A stretch of 64,000 bases of DNA from Aphanomyces cochlioides (taxonomy: Eukaryota; Oomycota; Saprolegniomycetes; Saprolegniales; Verrucalvaceae): positions 1,984,001 through 2,048,000 of the forward strand of contig JAHQRK010000012.1 in assembly GCA_019828595.1 (NCBI GenBank), read 5' to 3'. The position numbers were made by a program, and so were the translations under genes. The first letter of the stretch is position 1; each line of letters begins with the position of its first letter. Under the pieces are notes generated by a model. The model searched no databases. It saw only the letters and a program-made list of their open reading frames with translations, and was not told where the DNA came from. Shown here piece by piece: positions 1-11,500 of this stretch.

Positions 1-1185
1 GGACTTCTTCGTGCTTGTCCAAATGCCGCTTGATTTTCTTTCCCATTGCATTGTTCATGCGGCTCGCCACGCGCAACAGTACGCTCACTGTCAAGTGCAC
101 CAGGCCGTACTGACTGACGAGTTTTTCCACTTGCGTCGTCTTTCCACTGCCAGGGGGGCCAAGCATGATCATCTTGGGACTCTTTCGACGCTTCAGGATC
201 TTCTCAAGTCGCGCGCTTGATCCAGATTCGCTCATACTCGATGGCTTGACGAGGTTGTTATACATGGACAAGTCAAAACAGTCTCGAAGCGTGCCCAAGT
301 CGACTTCGTCTGAAAGTGCCATGATCCCAACGGCGCGGGAAGAAGCTGGCGACGCTTCGGCTACGAGGCACATGTTGTGTGCCGTTTGTGTTCCAATGAG
401 CTCGGCAAGAAAGTATTCCCCAAACGAGTTGACGAGACTCTACGCAAGGATGAAACCTCAGGAGCGCGGCAGCCAACGTACCTCGTTTTGTTGGCGAAGG
501 ATGGGTTCCAAGTCATCATGGTCTTCAATGTTTGCCTTGCGAATGGTCAATGAGGGCAAGAACGCTGTAGATGGAGCAACGAGGACGTCAAATTCAATGA
601 AGAGCTCTTCACCGTATTGCTTCTTTGCGCCTGCATTGAGTACTGTCGATTGCTTGAAATGGTGCATGAACGGTGCGAGCTCGTGACCTTGGAGCGAGTT
701 GTGCACTGGGAATGCAATCCACTCGAAGGATAGCAGGAGGTTAAAGATCGTCGAGAGCATTTCACCGAGGATATGAGCCATCGGCACAGCCGGTGAATGC
801 ACGAAATACGTCATGAAGAGCGTCGTGTGCGCCTACATGAACGTAGTCAAAGCTGTAAGTGTCGCTTTGGTGGTTTTACCTTGAAGCGACTCGGTGTTGC
901 ATTGTTTGTTGGAAAGTTCTCAAGAGCATATCGATCACATACGTAGTCGAGGTAGTGTGCGTCCTCAACGAGATCTCCCGGGGCCAAATCGTTCACACTG
1001 AGGAATCCGACGATGTCACCCGTGGCATTTTCAGCCGTGAGCGCCAAGTACGACGTCTCGATCAAAACATTCACGTGACTTCGACCATAAAGGATCTTCT
1101 GCACTGTTTTGTCTGGTGCATGGAGCTCCCCAACCTTGGCAGCATCGCTCGCCTGCGCGCGTCGTATCGTGAGCTCCTCCATCAC
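1..1185 (-). CDS. CFAP61-like flagellar protein with adenylate-kinase-type domain (3' truncated by window)
   Basis: Three exons are visible on the minus strand (1185-880, 832-482, 440 to the window edge), with introns of 47 and 41 nt. Residues 1 to about 300 resemble the N-terminal acetyltransferase-like region of CFAP61, including TIRKANIEDHDDLEPIL and FGEYFLAELI. The third exon then runs into GPPGSGKTTQVEKLV, a P-loop of adenylate/nucleoside-monophosphate kinase type, followed by a segment resembling the NMP-binding start. CFAP61 belongs to the calmodulin- and spoke-associated complex at the base of radial spoke 3 in motile axonemes, so this gene fits a species with flagellate zoospores. 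The start is the first Met before EELTIRRAQ. The C-terminus lies outside the window. The family call rests on remembered consensus, and a different GNAT-kinase fusion is possible. Confidence 0.75.
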
Positions 1186-1458
1186 GACAGGCGACGATTG
1201 AATATGAAACCGACCGTTTCATGAAACTGTTCACTTTCCAAAGTTCACCATGAGGCGCAAGATACGTCAAAGCTCAAAGCATGGACAAGACACAGTGGGA
1301 GGCGATGGGCGCTTGATGGCCTCGATCAGGAGAGAGAATGAGAGAGAAGACGTCTCTTCAATGCCAAGGTCGCATTCGCATATGTTTCTGGCTTCCTTGA
1401 GAATTGTTCTCGATGAGGTTGAATCGAAATTTCTCATTGATACATTTTTGTTGCAGTC

Positions 1459-1779
1459 ATGGCGAGCAATGCCTCGGCGCTAGAAAACGACACGACGGCG
1501 ACAATAGCACCGCCAGAAGCTTCACGAGGCAATATGAATGCATTAGCTCTGTATCTGATTGTCTTTGGCCCACCTGTGGTAATTGCAGTCGGCGTTGCAG
1601 TCAGAGTTTGGATCCTCGCTCGCCGTCACCGACAAACGGTGACTCCTCCAGAGGTCTTCGTTCCACCAGAACAGCGCATGGCATGGCTCTACAGTCTGCC
1701 CTCGATCACAAGGTTAACTATTACGAGCTACAGAAACTCGGAAGCAGAACTCCGCACTCATGTCCTGAGCAATCGTTAA
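1459..1779 (+). CDS. small single-pass membrane protein, hypothetical
   Basis: This is an uninterrupted 106-codon frame with a short Ser/Asn/Thr-rich N-terminus, one clear hydrophobic span at about residues 28-50 (ALALYLIVFGPPVVIAVGV), then a basic stretch (ARRHRQ) that suggests the following part is cytosolic. I recognise no family. Its TAA stop overlaps the stop of the convergent hydrolase gene within a single TTAA at 1776-1779, a tight arrangement also seen elsewhere in this window and mild support that the frame is real. A splice-acceptor-like TTGCAG lies directly before the ATG, so an upstream exon cannot be excluded. Confidence 0.5.
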   Translation: MASNASALENDTTATIAPPEASRGNMNALALYLIVFGPPVVIAVGVAVRVWILARRHRQTVTPPEVFVPPEQRMAWLYSLPSITRLTITSYRNSEAELRTHVLSNR

Positions 1780-2568
1780 TTTTTAACTTGAAGCCTTTCA
1801 ACGACTTGAGCCAGTGTTGGTATCACATCATTGCTGGGAACGCCGTCAGGTGTACTCTCCGCGTCTCGGCACAGAAGCAACGCATGACTTCCTGCAGCCT
1901 TGCCACCAGTGTAATCATTTGTCCTGTCGTCGCCAATATGAAGCATCGCCGCGGGATCGCATTGAAGCCTCTTTGCTGCCTCGTGGAAGATGGACGCTTG
2001 AGGTTTCATTGCCCCAAACTCCCACGAAGTCATGACAAACTTGATATGTGAATCCAGCTCGAGGTCCCGGAGAACAGTGTGCAAACGCTCGTCAAAGTTA
2101 GAAATGACGCCAACGGTGACTCCTGCACCATTGAGCGCATCCAAAGCAGCGTGGACTTCTGGGAATACCTACATGAGCACGGTTGGGATACGCAAGAATG
2201 TCGAATCTTACCTCCCATGCATCGCCATCAGCATAATACGAATAGAGTGCTGACATCAATTCCTCAGCATGCTTTGGATGCCGCTGCAGATGCACTTGCA
2301 TATGTGGTGGAAATGTTTCTGTTATGACGCGACCCCACCATCGACTAGCCGTCGAGTGGTTCCCATCGCGACCAAAGTTTGGAGATTCAACCATTCTCGT
2401 CTTGAACGCTTTGCCAAACGCTTTGATCGAAATCGCTTGGTCGGGAATCGGAGACGCCATTGCCGGCATCACAGCACGGAAATAGTCGACGTAGACAGAG
2501 CTAATCGGACGCTTCAGGCGGAACAGCGTGCCCGTTGCATCGAGCGTCACATGTCGGATCGGACTCAT
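1776..2568 (-). CDS. HAD-superfamily hydrolase, HDHD3-like
   Basis: Two exons (2568-2212, 2168-1776) with a 43-nt intron give 249 residues, close to the usual HDHD3 length of about 250. HAD motifs appear in order: DATGTL near the N-terminus (nucleophile Asp), SNFD (motif II), a Lys in GAMKPQASIF (motif III), and GDDRTND (motif IV acidic pair). An alpha-helical cap lies between motifs I and II. HAD enzymes of this type are Mg-dependent phosphatases; the physiological substrate of HDHD3 is unknown. An in-frame upstream ATG at 2601 exists, but the MSPIRHV start gives the expected length. The gene converges on the small membrane protein and its 5' end faces an AT-rich fold-back element. Confidence 0.88.
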
Positions 2569-2654
2569 CTTGTCAACTATTGCTTGTCGCCTATTGCACA
2601 ATTTTAATTGAAAATTATCAATATATTGTCAATACAATAGTCTATTGAATTATT

Positions 2655-3465
2655 GATTAAAATATTGTCGTTTTGGTTCAAAACTGGAAATTTGCGATGT
2701 TTTGAAAATGTTTCAATTAACCGACGCATACACTATTTAAAGTTTACGCATATATTGCCCACAATCGTGACCATTAAATAGTGTAATTTCAAACGTTTTA
2801 AATGTTTGAAAACATGTTCGAAACTTTCAATTTCTTTTCACTTGAAATTTGTATGCGTCAATTGTTGCGTCAATTTGCTTGCGTCAAAATTTATTCCGCA
2901 CGACTCCCAGTTTTTTATTAAAACCACAATATATTATATACAATTATTGTATTGCATACTTCTGCTGTACCAACTCTCCGATGTCTTCAACCTGCGGTAG
3001 AAGCGGTTGAAAGCATAGAGCTCTCCATGGCACGGAGAGCTCTATGCTTTCTTCGGCTAATTCAAGACAGCGTGTACGTACAGTATGCTGTGGCCAATAT
3101 ATTGGCCACATCTTCATTGACTCTTGAACCTATCACTTCATCTGGTCGAGCATCCGGATAATTTTGAAATGTTCGAAGATTTCAGAAGCTGAAAATAAAA
3201 AAATGTTTTCAACTATAGAAAAAAACTGGAATCATGCAAAGAAAATATCGACGCAGCCATTCTGACGCAATACAAACTTCAAATGAAATGAATTGAATGC
3301 TTCGAACATGTTTTTCAAACATTTAAAACGTTTGAAATTACACTATTTAACGTTCATGATCGAGAAAATGCTTGCGTAAACCTTAAATAGTGTATGGGTC
3401 AATTAATTGAAACATTTTCGAAACATCTCAAAACTCCAGTTTTGGTCAGTATTTTTGAATTTTTA
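2655..3465. repeat. 0.8-kb AT-rich fold-back element with long imperfect terminal inverted repeats
   Basis: The left arm (about 2655-2925) and right arm (about 3215-3465) are reverse complements with mismatches; I estimate about 80% identity by eye. Shared blocks include CAATTAA near the outside, ACTATTTAA, AAATAGTGTAATTTC, AAACGTTTTAAATGTTTGAA and, further in, a CCCAG/CCAG followed by a T-run. The centre holds a perfect 18-bp-stem hairpin (3009-3051) and a 22-bp palindrome around CCAATATATTGG (3088-3109). I find no transposase frame, so this is a non-autonomous fold-back or MITE-like element. No target-site duplication could be fixed. It fills the space between the HDHD3-like and COPI-associated genes and ends about 50 bp before the latter's ATG. 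Confidence 0.75.
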
Positions 3466-3512
3466 TTGTTTTTATTTTCCGAAGTCAAAGTCGAGGCATT
3501 TGACGACGCACC

Positions 3513-4160
3513 ATGTCCAAGCCGATGGGAAGCATATCGAGCGACTCGCTTAACAAGTCGAGCAGCGGAGAGAAGAAGAGCATCGTCGATCGCGTTCGAG
3601 ACATCAAAACGATGGAAACGCCCAAGTTGCTGCGATACATGCGCGTGGGCAACATGCTCTGCTGTGTACTTCAAGTTCTCGCCGGTATTGCAGGTCTCGC
3701 GTCGATCATCACGTTCAACGTGACGGCGGTGTTTGTTTCGCTGTATGTGATCATGTTTGGCGTGCTCTTTCTCCTGTTTGAATGCCGCCTTGCGAGCCTC
3801 GAACCCAAGATCCGTGAAAACTTTGGTTTTCTCTACTCGTACACTGGCCGCGCGCGATTCATTTTCTTCATCGGGTTCATGGACTTTGGCACTGGTGGCG
3901 GCCTGGGATATTTAGCCGGCGTGATCATGTGCCTGAATGCATTCCTCAACTTTTACGTCATGTTCAAGCACCCTGAATTCGCCTCGGGCAATCTCTCGTC
4001 GTCCTCTGACCCAACTGCTCGCTACACGCCTGCCAATGAAGAAGCGACCAAATTTATTCAATCCAACCCTGACATTGCCATGCAAGCCACCAACTATGCG
4101 TTTGCTCAAGCCACTGGTAGCAGCACGTCCAAAAGCAGCAGCTACGGTAGCCATGCCTAG
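3513..4160 (+). CDS. COPI-associated / TVP15-like Golgi membrane protein
   Basis: An intron-less frame of 215 residues. A polar N-terminal tail of about 45 residues precedes four hydrophobic spans: around residues 48-68 (NMLCCVLQVLAGIAGLASII), 70-92, 108-126 (ARFIFFIGFMDFGTG) and 128-150 (LAGVIMCLNAFLNFYVMF). A Ser-rich C-terminal tail follows. Spacing and the FECR / GxGxxxGxxxxFxG-like motifs fit the COPI-associated protein family (yeast Tvp15), small tetraspan proteins of late Golgi membranes. A function in Golgi vesicle traffic is inferred from the family only. The promoter is squeezed between the fold-back element and the ATG. Confidence 0.8.
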   Translation: MSKPMGSISSDSLNKSSSGEKKSIVDRVRDIKTMETPKLLRYMRVGNMLCCVLQVLAGIAGLASIITFNVTAVFVSLYVIMFGVLFLLFECRLASLEPKIRENFGFLYSYTGRARFIFFIGFMDFGTGGGLGYLAGVIMCLNAFLNFYVMFKHPEFASGNLSSSSDPTARYTPANEEATKFIQSNPDIAMQATNYAFAQATGSSTSKSSSYGSHA

Positions 4161-4215
4161 GTATTTTTGCACTCGACATTGACATAATCAACCTTTTATT
4201 CATCGATTCTCGAGC

Positions 4216-5007
4216 TTAGATTGTGATGGATGTCGCCATGAGTGTCTTTGGATTTCCATGCGTCGCACAGAAACCTTTGCGCTGGCTGCCCTTCTTACAG
4301 CCAGGATATTTACAAAGCTTGCCTCCTCCGTGCGAACGACAATACCTACAGAGCATTATCAACTCGAGGCCACCATCAGTAGGATGTATACCCAGCGCCT
4401 TGGGAGCTCTTGGAGCAACCAGGCTCACGGCATCGAATGCCTCCTCCATGATTCTTGCACTTCCCGCTGGATTGAGCTCCACGAGAACAGCCATTCACTT
4501 CGCAGCGACGTCCGCCACCGTGACGAATGCATAGCCCTCGACCTTGGCTGCTTTTAATGCACCCTAGCAGTCCTTTTGAGTCAACCACAGAAGCTGAAAG
4601 GCACAACCTTCGACAGTACAACGACGTCCTCCGCCATGGGCTTTGCAAAGTCCACGAGACCGCACGCGTTTGTGGCAACCTACGGTACAAGTTTGACCGA
4701 GTCATGCGGGGATGATTATTGCTTAACCTCCTTCCGCGCATTCTTTCTTCATGGCATCTGTGCTTGGCGAGGAACATGACGGCCGAGGCATCCAGGATAC
4801 GTCTTCCAGGAGGATATCATCGCATGACGGAGCTGATGGTGGAGAGAGCAAATTGCACAGAAATGAAATGTCTTCGCCCGTTAATTGGTCCTGTTCGTTT
4901 TGGTTGAGAGGCGATGAAGCCGACGTTTCTCCGTCGAGGGGTAAAGTCGAGATGGGAACCATCAAGAGGAGAGAGAGAAGCACCAGATCGGTGAGTAAAA
5001 TGCACAA
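4216..5007 (-). CDS. WRKY19-like Cys/His repeat protein
   Basis: Four exons (5007-4728, 4679-4608, 4563-4392, 4345-4216) separated by introns of 48, 44 and 46 nt give 217 residues. After a Ser/Pro-rich N-terminal half, the protein has about five tandem units of the pattern C-x3-GC-x5-6-G-x2-C-x2-HGGG, for example GCIKSSQGRGLCIRHGGG and PGCKKGSQRKGFCATHG. This pattern is widespread in oomycetes, where it is usually labelled WRKY19-like; Cys and His probably bind zinc, and a DNA or protein-binding role is inferred. Only splicing at all three junctions restores the repeat register, which strongly supports the model. The start is uncertain: 5007, or an internal Met at about 4962. Confidence 0.82.
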
Positions 5008-5101
5008 TGAGCAGAGGCTAGTTGGCCACCGACAGGGCCATTCTATATGGACAGTACGGACATGGTTGGCATTGTTTATATTTCAATCGATTCTTAACAA
5101 A

Positions 5102-5396
5102 CTACTTTAGGACATCGATTGGTTTACGTCGCACGACGCCTTCACCATTGCAAGCTAAGCATTCCATCGTGAGATTGAAGTCCTCAAGGAGTAGGCGTAC
5201 CTTCACAAGTGCGTTCCATGACCATGTAGTTGTACATAACTTTTTCAATCCGCTGGCCTTGGCATTGCCAACAAATCGCAAAAGACGCTGAAGATGACGA
5301 GCTTTCGGCCCCTACGACGCTGTGGGGAATCCCGAGCGAGGCGACATTCGCTGCCGAGTATTTTTCTCGAAGGACGCTCAGCTCAGCTTCGTTCAT
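5102..5396 (-). CDS. small CxxC-motif protein (DnaJ-type zinc-finger half), hypothetical
   Basis: Two exons (5396-5201, 5154-5102) and a 46-nt intron give 82 residues. The C-terminal half carries CWQCQG and CEACNGEG, the two-motif pattern of a DnaJ/CxxCxGxG-type zinc finger; the second motif is only complete after splicing. The N-terminus (MNEAELSVLREKY) is probably helical. It lacks a J domain, so it may be a free-standing zinc-finger protein; the partner is unknown. It is divergent from the large deubiquitinase gene, with about 195 bp between the two starts. Confidence 0.65.
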
Positions 5397-5591
5397 TTTG
5401 ACTTCTGTCGCTTGGTTCGGGTGAAACCGACCGACCGTTACGTGTCATCCGGTTATGTGGAGGCGGTGGTTACTTAGACTGAGAGTTTGTATGGATATCC
5501 GGAAACCGTGAAGTTGAAGATCTCTGAAACGGCTCCCGCACTCGACTGAAAAGAGTCACAGCCCGAGTTGCGTCAGAGCTAAGAGCGAACA
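5397..5591. promoter_or_regulatory. candidate bidirectional promoter with TCCGG elements
   Basis: This 195-bp gap separates the divergent starts of the CxxC protein and the deubiquitinase. It contains CATCCGGTTATG near 5447 and GGATATCCGGAAACC near 5494, versions of the TCCGGAT element found in other divergent gaps in this window. The promoter role is inference. Confidence 0.4.
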
Positions 5592-8500
5592 ATGGACGCA
5601 GATGAATTTGTCCAGCTATGTCACCAAGTCATCTATGACATGGACGACACGTGCGCCAACATGGCGCATGAGCTGTCGGTCCAGCGCGATCCGACCGACA
5701 ACCTCGCCGCAGTGCTCGAAGTCGCCACATCAGGCGTGCTTGCAAGTACACTAACCATCTCTGACGGCTTGGGTGCTGATGGCGACGTAGGCGACATGCA
5801 AGATCGACTGGTTACAGAGTATTTGCCGCATTTCGTGCAGGTTCTACTGGCGAGACACTTTGAACCCGAGTTTGCACCAGTCGTGAATGAATTCTTTCAG
5901 GTAAAACTGTCTGTGGGGCGTGACTTGACGTGCTTCTGCTGTAGTTTGCACTGGCGTGCACGATCCAACGATTCCGAGATGGAGATCCGTCGTTGATCCC
6001 AACGATGCATCGTATTTTTGACCAGCATCGAGTGTTTTACCAGAGCCGTCGCATGTCGTCTGACGACGCAGCAAACGCAGCTTTCAGTATTTATGCAACA
6101 GCACATTCACCGCTCGTGCCGCTGGATGTGATCAAACACATCAACTACTTTGGACGCCACGGTGGCTTTCACACGCTGTTGTGCAATATCGATACCACGT
6201 TGATCCTCGACCTGTCGGACGACGATGAAAACAACGCAAGCCAAAACGACCATGGTGACGTGCAGCATGTACCCGAAGCGTTCTCGTTTGATGCTCTTGT
6301 TTGTGCTCTGCGTGCGTTGGCCATGGGCAGCGACTACTGGACAAATGAATTTGCCAAGACCTTCATGGACGATCTAGCCACGGCCATCAGCAGATATATC
6401 CGTCTATTAGAGCCCACAGACATCGCTCAGCTCTCCCGTGAAGCGATTTACGAGCTCGTCGACGTCTTTCAAATGTTGGCTGCGCAGCTAGACGACCATC
6501 GAGTTGTTCTCCTCAATCAGCTCCGTCTGGAGGTAGCTAAAGCAGGCTCGGAAGAGTCTGACATTCAAATTGTAGCTTGGCCGGCAATGCTTTCTCGTCA
6601 AGACGCTCGAGAAGCGCATGAATGGTCTGGTCGATATGAACGAAGCTCTCAAGGTGCTTGCAACTGCACCGGCGACCACGACTTGGTCACCACGGCACGT
6701 TATTGACTGGCTCGACGACAATGCGGTACGTGCACCTTGCTTTCTTCCACCTTAAGCACACCACGACAGATTCTAGCCGACTTGCTGGGTGAAACAATGC
6801 ATCCTGAGCTCGTCAAGCGTGGTGGTCCGATCTTCGACTTTTATGCTCGCTGGGAAATGCTCCAACCTGTGCACTTGACGAGTTTGTGGGCAATTTGCAC
6901 TGATACACGACGGCACGAAGCTATTGTGGCTGCAGCTCAGGAGCTTTTCTTGGACGTTGTTAGCCACCTCGTTGAGGCATCGCCGTTGATTGACCACGTC
7001 TTTGAATTGCTAGCCACCGCGCGGCTAGATGTATCAAGCTGTGCGGCTCTCAAGGTGCTGGCAGCTTCTGGTCATGCCGCTCGTGTTGTTCCTTGGCTCT
7101 GGAATGCTATCAAGACGAGAACGGACGTGAGCAACCATGAAGCAGCACTAGCATGTCTGGAAGAGATGGTAATGCGTGACGGAGCACTCTTCACCCAAGT
7201 CCTCGTCGACTGTGTCAATATCATCCGACAGTTTGGTCAAGTCGTTGCGACTTCCGCCACTGCCGCGCTCCAATTTTTGTCCCGCTTGAGTCGCCTCCTC
7301 TCTGAAGGCCATGATGTCGCCCTTCTCCTTCAAGACAAGCACGTCGTGGACGGAAGTTTCCTCGCGGACTTGATTGCTGAGTTTGCCGAGTACAAGCAGA
7401 GAACCCCAGAATTACCACCTCACGATCACTTGGAGCAAGTCAAGTGTCGCCTTCTTGCGCTGCATGGAACATGGATTCTAGCCTGCCGCGGCGATGATGA
7501 AACTCTGTCTGCCATCCATCTCAGCACTCTCTGGGACTTCTGCATTACAAGAGCTTTCTCCCCTGACGAGTCGTCCTTGTGCTTCCAATGGATCCGACTC
7601 TGCGAGAACCTCCTTCCAAAGATGCAGCAAAGACTCCTCACGCTTGATCTCCAGCGCCATCTCTTGCGGCAATTCGCGACGCTGGAAGGCCGCCTCACCA
7701 CGCCCGATGCTGTCGAAAGCTTCCAGCTCCTTTTCAACAAGATCAACACAGCTAATGGAGGATTATCTCCATCAGCTGATGGAAGAACGCTCGATGTCGT
7801 CTTGCTTGAAGCGCTCGAAGGACTGCCACAACTTTGGCACTTGGCAGTAGCTGCAGAGGATACAAACGTGGCGGAAGACTTGATTTCGTCGCTTGTGGGG
7901 CACTACTTGGACGCTGGAGCTGCCGCCAAGCAGAAGTTCGCAGACACCTGTATCGGTTTGGTCCTCGACGCCAAGGCCAAAGTTGACAAATCTGCGTCGC
8001 CGTCAGCGACTCATACTGTCAATCGGTGCTTGGATCTCCTGCGTTACTTTTTAGAGGCATGCCATGAAACCACGAGCGAGGCTGCGCAGTTGACAGTCCT
8101 GCCTTCCCCAATGAAGCATCCAATTGCCACCACTGGACAGCAGCAGCAGCTCTCTCCTTCCAAATTGGCCAAGCGAATCAACTTGTCGTGGCCACCGCAG
8201 TTGTCGCCCACGCATGGTCCTGACCTCCGTTTATCGGATGTTGCCGATGTGATGTCAGAGTTTCAACCAACGCCTCGATCTGACGGTGAAAAGATGGAAG
8301 ATGACAGCCGTACCGCGTCGCTCCAGCGCATTGTTCGCCCAGCACAAGTCCACCCGATATCAACGGAGACGTTGTATTGTGCTCTTAACCAAAGCATGCC
8401 GCCCTCTCCAGTGTCGGTGCTTCCTGAGGTACATGCCACCGAGAAAGTTGACAGTCTCAATGGATTTCTAGGTGTTGACGATCCAGGACAAGGTGGTGAA

Positions 8501-11500
8501 CCATGCTCTGTTGTTCGACGCTGTCTTTGCAATGCTCGACTGGTCAGGCGAGACCTCTGAACGCGCGTGGGAGCTGCTGTGTCACCTTCCGTCCAACCGC
8601 ACGTTACTGCAGCTCATGGTTGTCCTGCGGGACACAGTCACGAGCGTCGTGCCGTGGAATACGCTCCTCGATGCAAGCAACATCCACCGTCTTCTCTATG
8701 GACTTCGCCTCGTCGAGGCGCTATTGCTGCCACTGCGTGATGTTAAAGTGGCCGAGACTGAAGCCCATCGACAGTGGCGGGAGCGCTTTGTCCGACTCGG
8801 CGGAAGTCGTCACCTGTACGACATTCTCCTGCAGTGGGCGACGCCTGACGACTTGAGTCCGTTTTCATCCAACCTCCACTGCGCTTGCCTTGCTCTCCTC
8901 GTCGATACGCTCGTCTACTTTGTCGAGTTCCCCACGGATCTCCCAAGCTCTTCGTCCCCGTTTGACTCGACGCTCGTGTCATCGTCGCTTCCTGACTTTT
9001 ATCGCCATCTCTCGCCAAGTCAACTCATCGACACCACAAAGGCACTCGTCAAACTCCACCTTCAGTCGCCTCGGGTGTCCAACGAAGCTACGGCAGCCGT
9101 GCTTGCCGCTGTGCGGCTCTTCTTTGCGATGGCTGCCAAGCAACCAGACCTTCTAGGTCAGTGGACTGACGGAGAGACACGAGAGTGGATCATGGACCTG
9201 GCGGTGCGCCATCCAGCCAGCAACACTCGAACAACTTTGTGCAATTACCTCTTGACTTTTGTCACGCCTCGCCCGACGTTGAGAGCGACTGTCGCTCGTC
9301 TCGCCAGTCTTGTCATGGTTGGAACAAACTCAGTCAGCGTTGAGCTCATCGACTTTATCGCCACTCTGGTCGCGTCTGGACTATCTCCAGTGCTCAAGCT
9401 GTGGATGCAGGAAGATGGCGTCGTGACGCGGCTCGTTGCATGCCTAAGCTCGACGCATTGTGACGAAGCCTTGCGAGTGAGCTACCTCCGACTTATTCGT
9501 TGTCTCCACACTGCTGACGCCCTCGATGGCGGTGCTGCAGCTTCAGTGGTCGAGTACCTGTTGGACAACGTGCTCTTTGGTCACGACGCTGTCGGCGGCA
9601 ACGACGATCGTGGAGGTTGCAAAGAGCTGGCTGTGCGAACTCTAGCGCAACAACTCTTGTTGGTGATTGCCACAACGACGGCGTGGCAATCACTGATCGC
9701 ACCATGTGTCGAGAGCTTCCACACCCGCCTGAGCACTATCCTCGACACGATCGGTCGTCCTTGGAATTTCAATCCGAGCGAAGAAGCGCGGACGTCTGAA
9801 GCTCCGTTTGCCGGACTCGTCAACCCTGGCTGCATCTGCTACATGAACGCGTTGCTCCAACAACTTTTCCAGCTCCCAGCATTTCGAGGCCACATCCTCG
9901 GCGCCGACATTGACGCCAACAAGTCTCACGATGCGAATGAAATCTCTGAATTGCAGCGCGTCTTCGTCTCCCTCGACCAGACGAATCGCAAGTGGCACGA
10001 CCCGACAACGTTTTGCGTCTCCCACCGTGACGTGGACGGCCAGCAGACAGACCTGCGAGTTCAAATGGACGCCGATGAGTTCCTTGGTGTCTTGCTGGAC
10101 CGCATCGAGACGGTCGTGAAGCCGACAAGTCTTGCTGACCTTGGCTTTGGAGGCAAACTCGTCAACCAGATCATTACCGAGACTGGCCACGTGAGCGAGC
10201 GCGACGAACCCTTTGTCGTGCTGAGCGTGGATGTCCAGAACAAGTGCCAGCTAGAAGCCTCGTTGGAGAGCTACGTCCAAGGAGAGACTCTCGAAGGGGA
10301 CAATGCCTACTACTGCGAGCAAGCGCGGCAAAAAGTCCGCGCGACGAAGCGCGTCTGCATCAAGAAGCTCCCGCATACGCTTGTGATCCACCTCAAGCGC
10401 TTCGAGTTTGACTACGACACGATGGAGAAGTTTAAGCTCCACGACTTGCTCGAATTCCCAACGCAGCTCGACATGGCGCCATACACCGCATGTGCTCTCG
10501 CCTCAAGCGAGAACCAAGACGAGGCGTGGTATGCTCTCAAAGGCGTCGTCGTGCACAGCGGGTCGGCCGACATGGGCCACTACTACTCGTTCATCCAAGA
10601 CCGACAGACACCAGAGACGTGGTGGGAATTCAACGACCAAATCGTCCGACCGTTCGCGGTGGATCAACTCCCCGAGGAATGCTTTGGAGGCGACGAAGAG
10701 GTCGAGAAATGGGATGCCGTTAATCGAAAGTACGTCCCCGTCGTCCAAACCAAGAAGCGCAGCGCCTACATGCTCATCTACGATCGCATTGGTGATGCCC
10801 TGCCGCCATCGCCACCGCCATCGACTGCAGCATTGGCCGTCCAGGCCAGCGTCAAGGAGGACAACCGCTGCTTTGACCAGCTTGTCCATGCAGTTGACTG
10901 CCACCACGTGAATTTCCTTCATGCACTTTTGACTGCCGCCCCAGCCAACAACATTGACCTCCTCCACACTCTTCTCCAAGGAATCATTGACGTTGGCACA
11001 CTTTTGCCAGCATTGCCGTCCGCGCTGTCGCTGCCGACACTCGAAGACCATGCTAAATTGGCGAAGATTGCACCGTGGTTCCTCCGTCAAGCGCTGAGCG
11101 AGTCCATGGCTGACGAGACAGCGCCCATTGTCATTGGCAACTACGCCCACCGCCGCACTTGGCTCTTTGATGCTGTCCATCTCTGCCAGGATGCGGCTGT
11201 CCGTCGGTTCTTCTGGGAGGTCGCGACTGCATCTCTGCGTCAAGCTCTCGTCAAGGAAGACTCTGTGGTGGCGAAGGCGTTCTTGGAGCAAGTGATTGCT
11301 CTGTTTTACCAGCGCGAGCCGATAGAAGTCAGTGGCGGAGCCTCGGCAGTCGTGGCAAACGCTGCACTTGGCGCAGCACTTCAGCCAGTCGCTCAGTTCT
11401 TGGAATCCATCGCAGGGGATGCCGTCATCGCGCGGCTTCTAGTCGAGGATTGCCATGTCATGCACTACTTTGCAACGTCGTTCGCCGTGGAAGACTGTCC

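Noticed and set aside
3009..3051. Perfect hairpin as a rho-independent terminator or structured RNA gene
   Set aside because: This is eukaryotic DNA, and the hairpin sits at the centre of a fold-back element, which explains it better.
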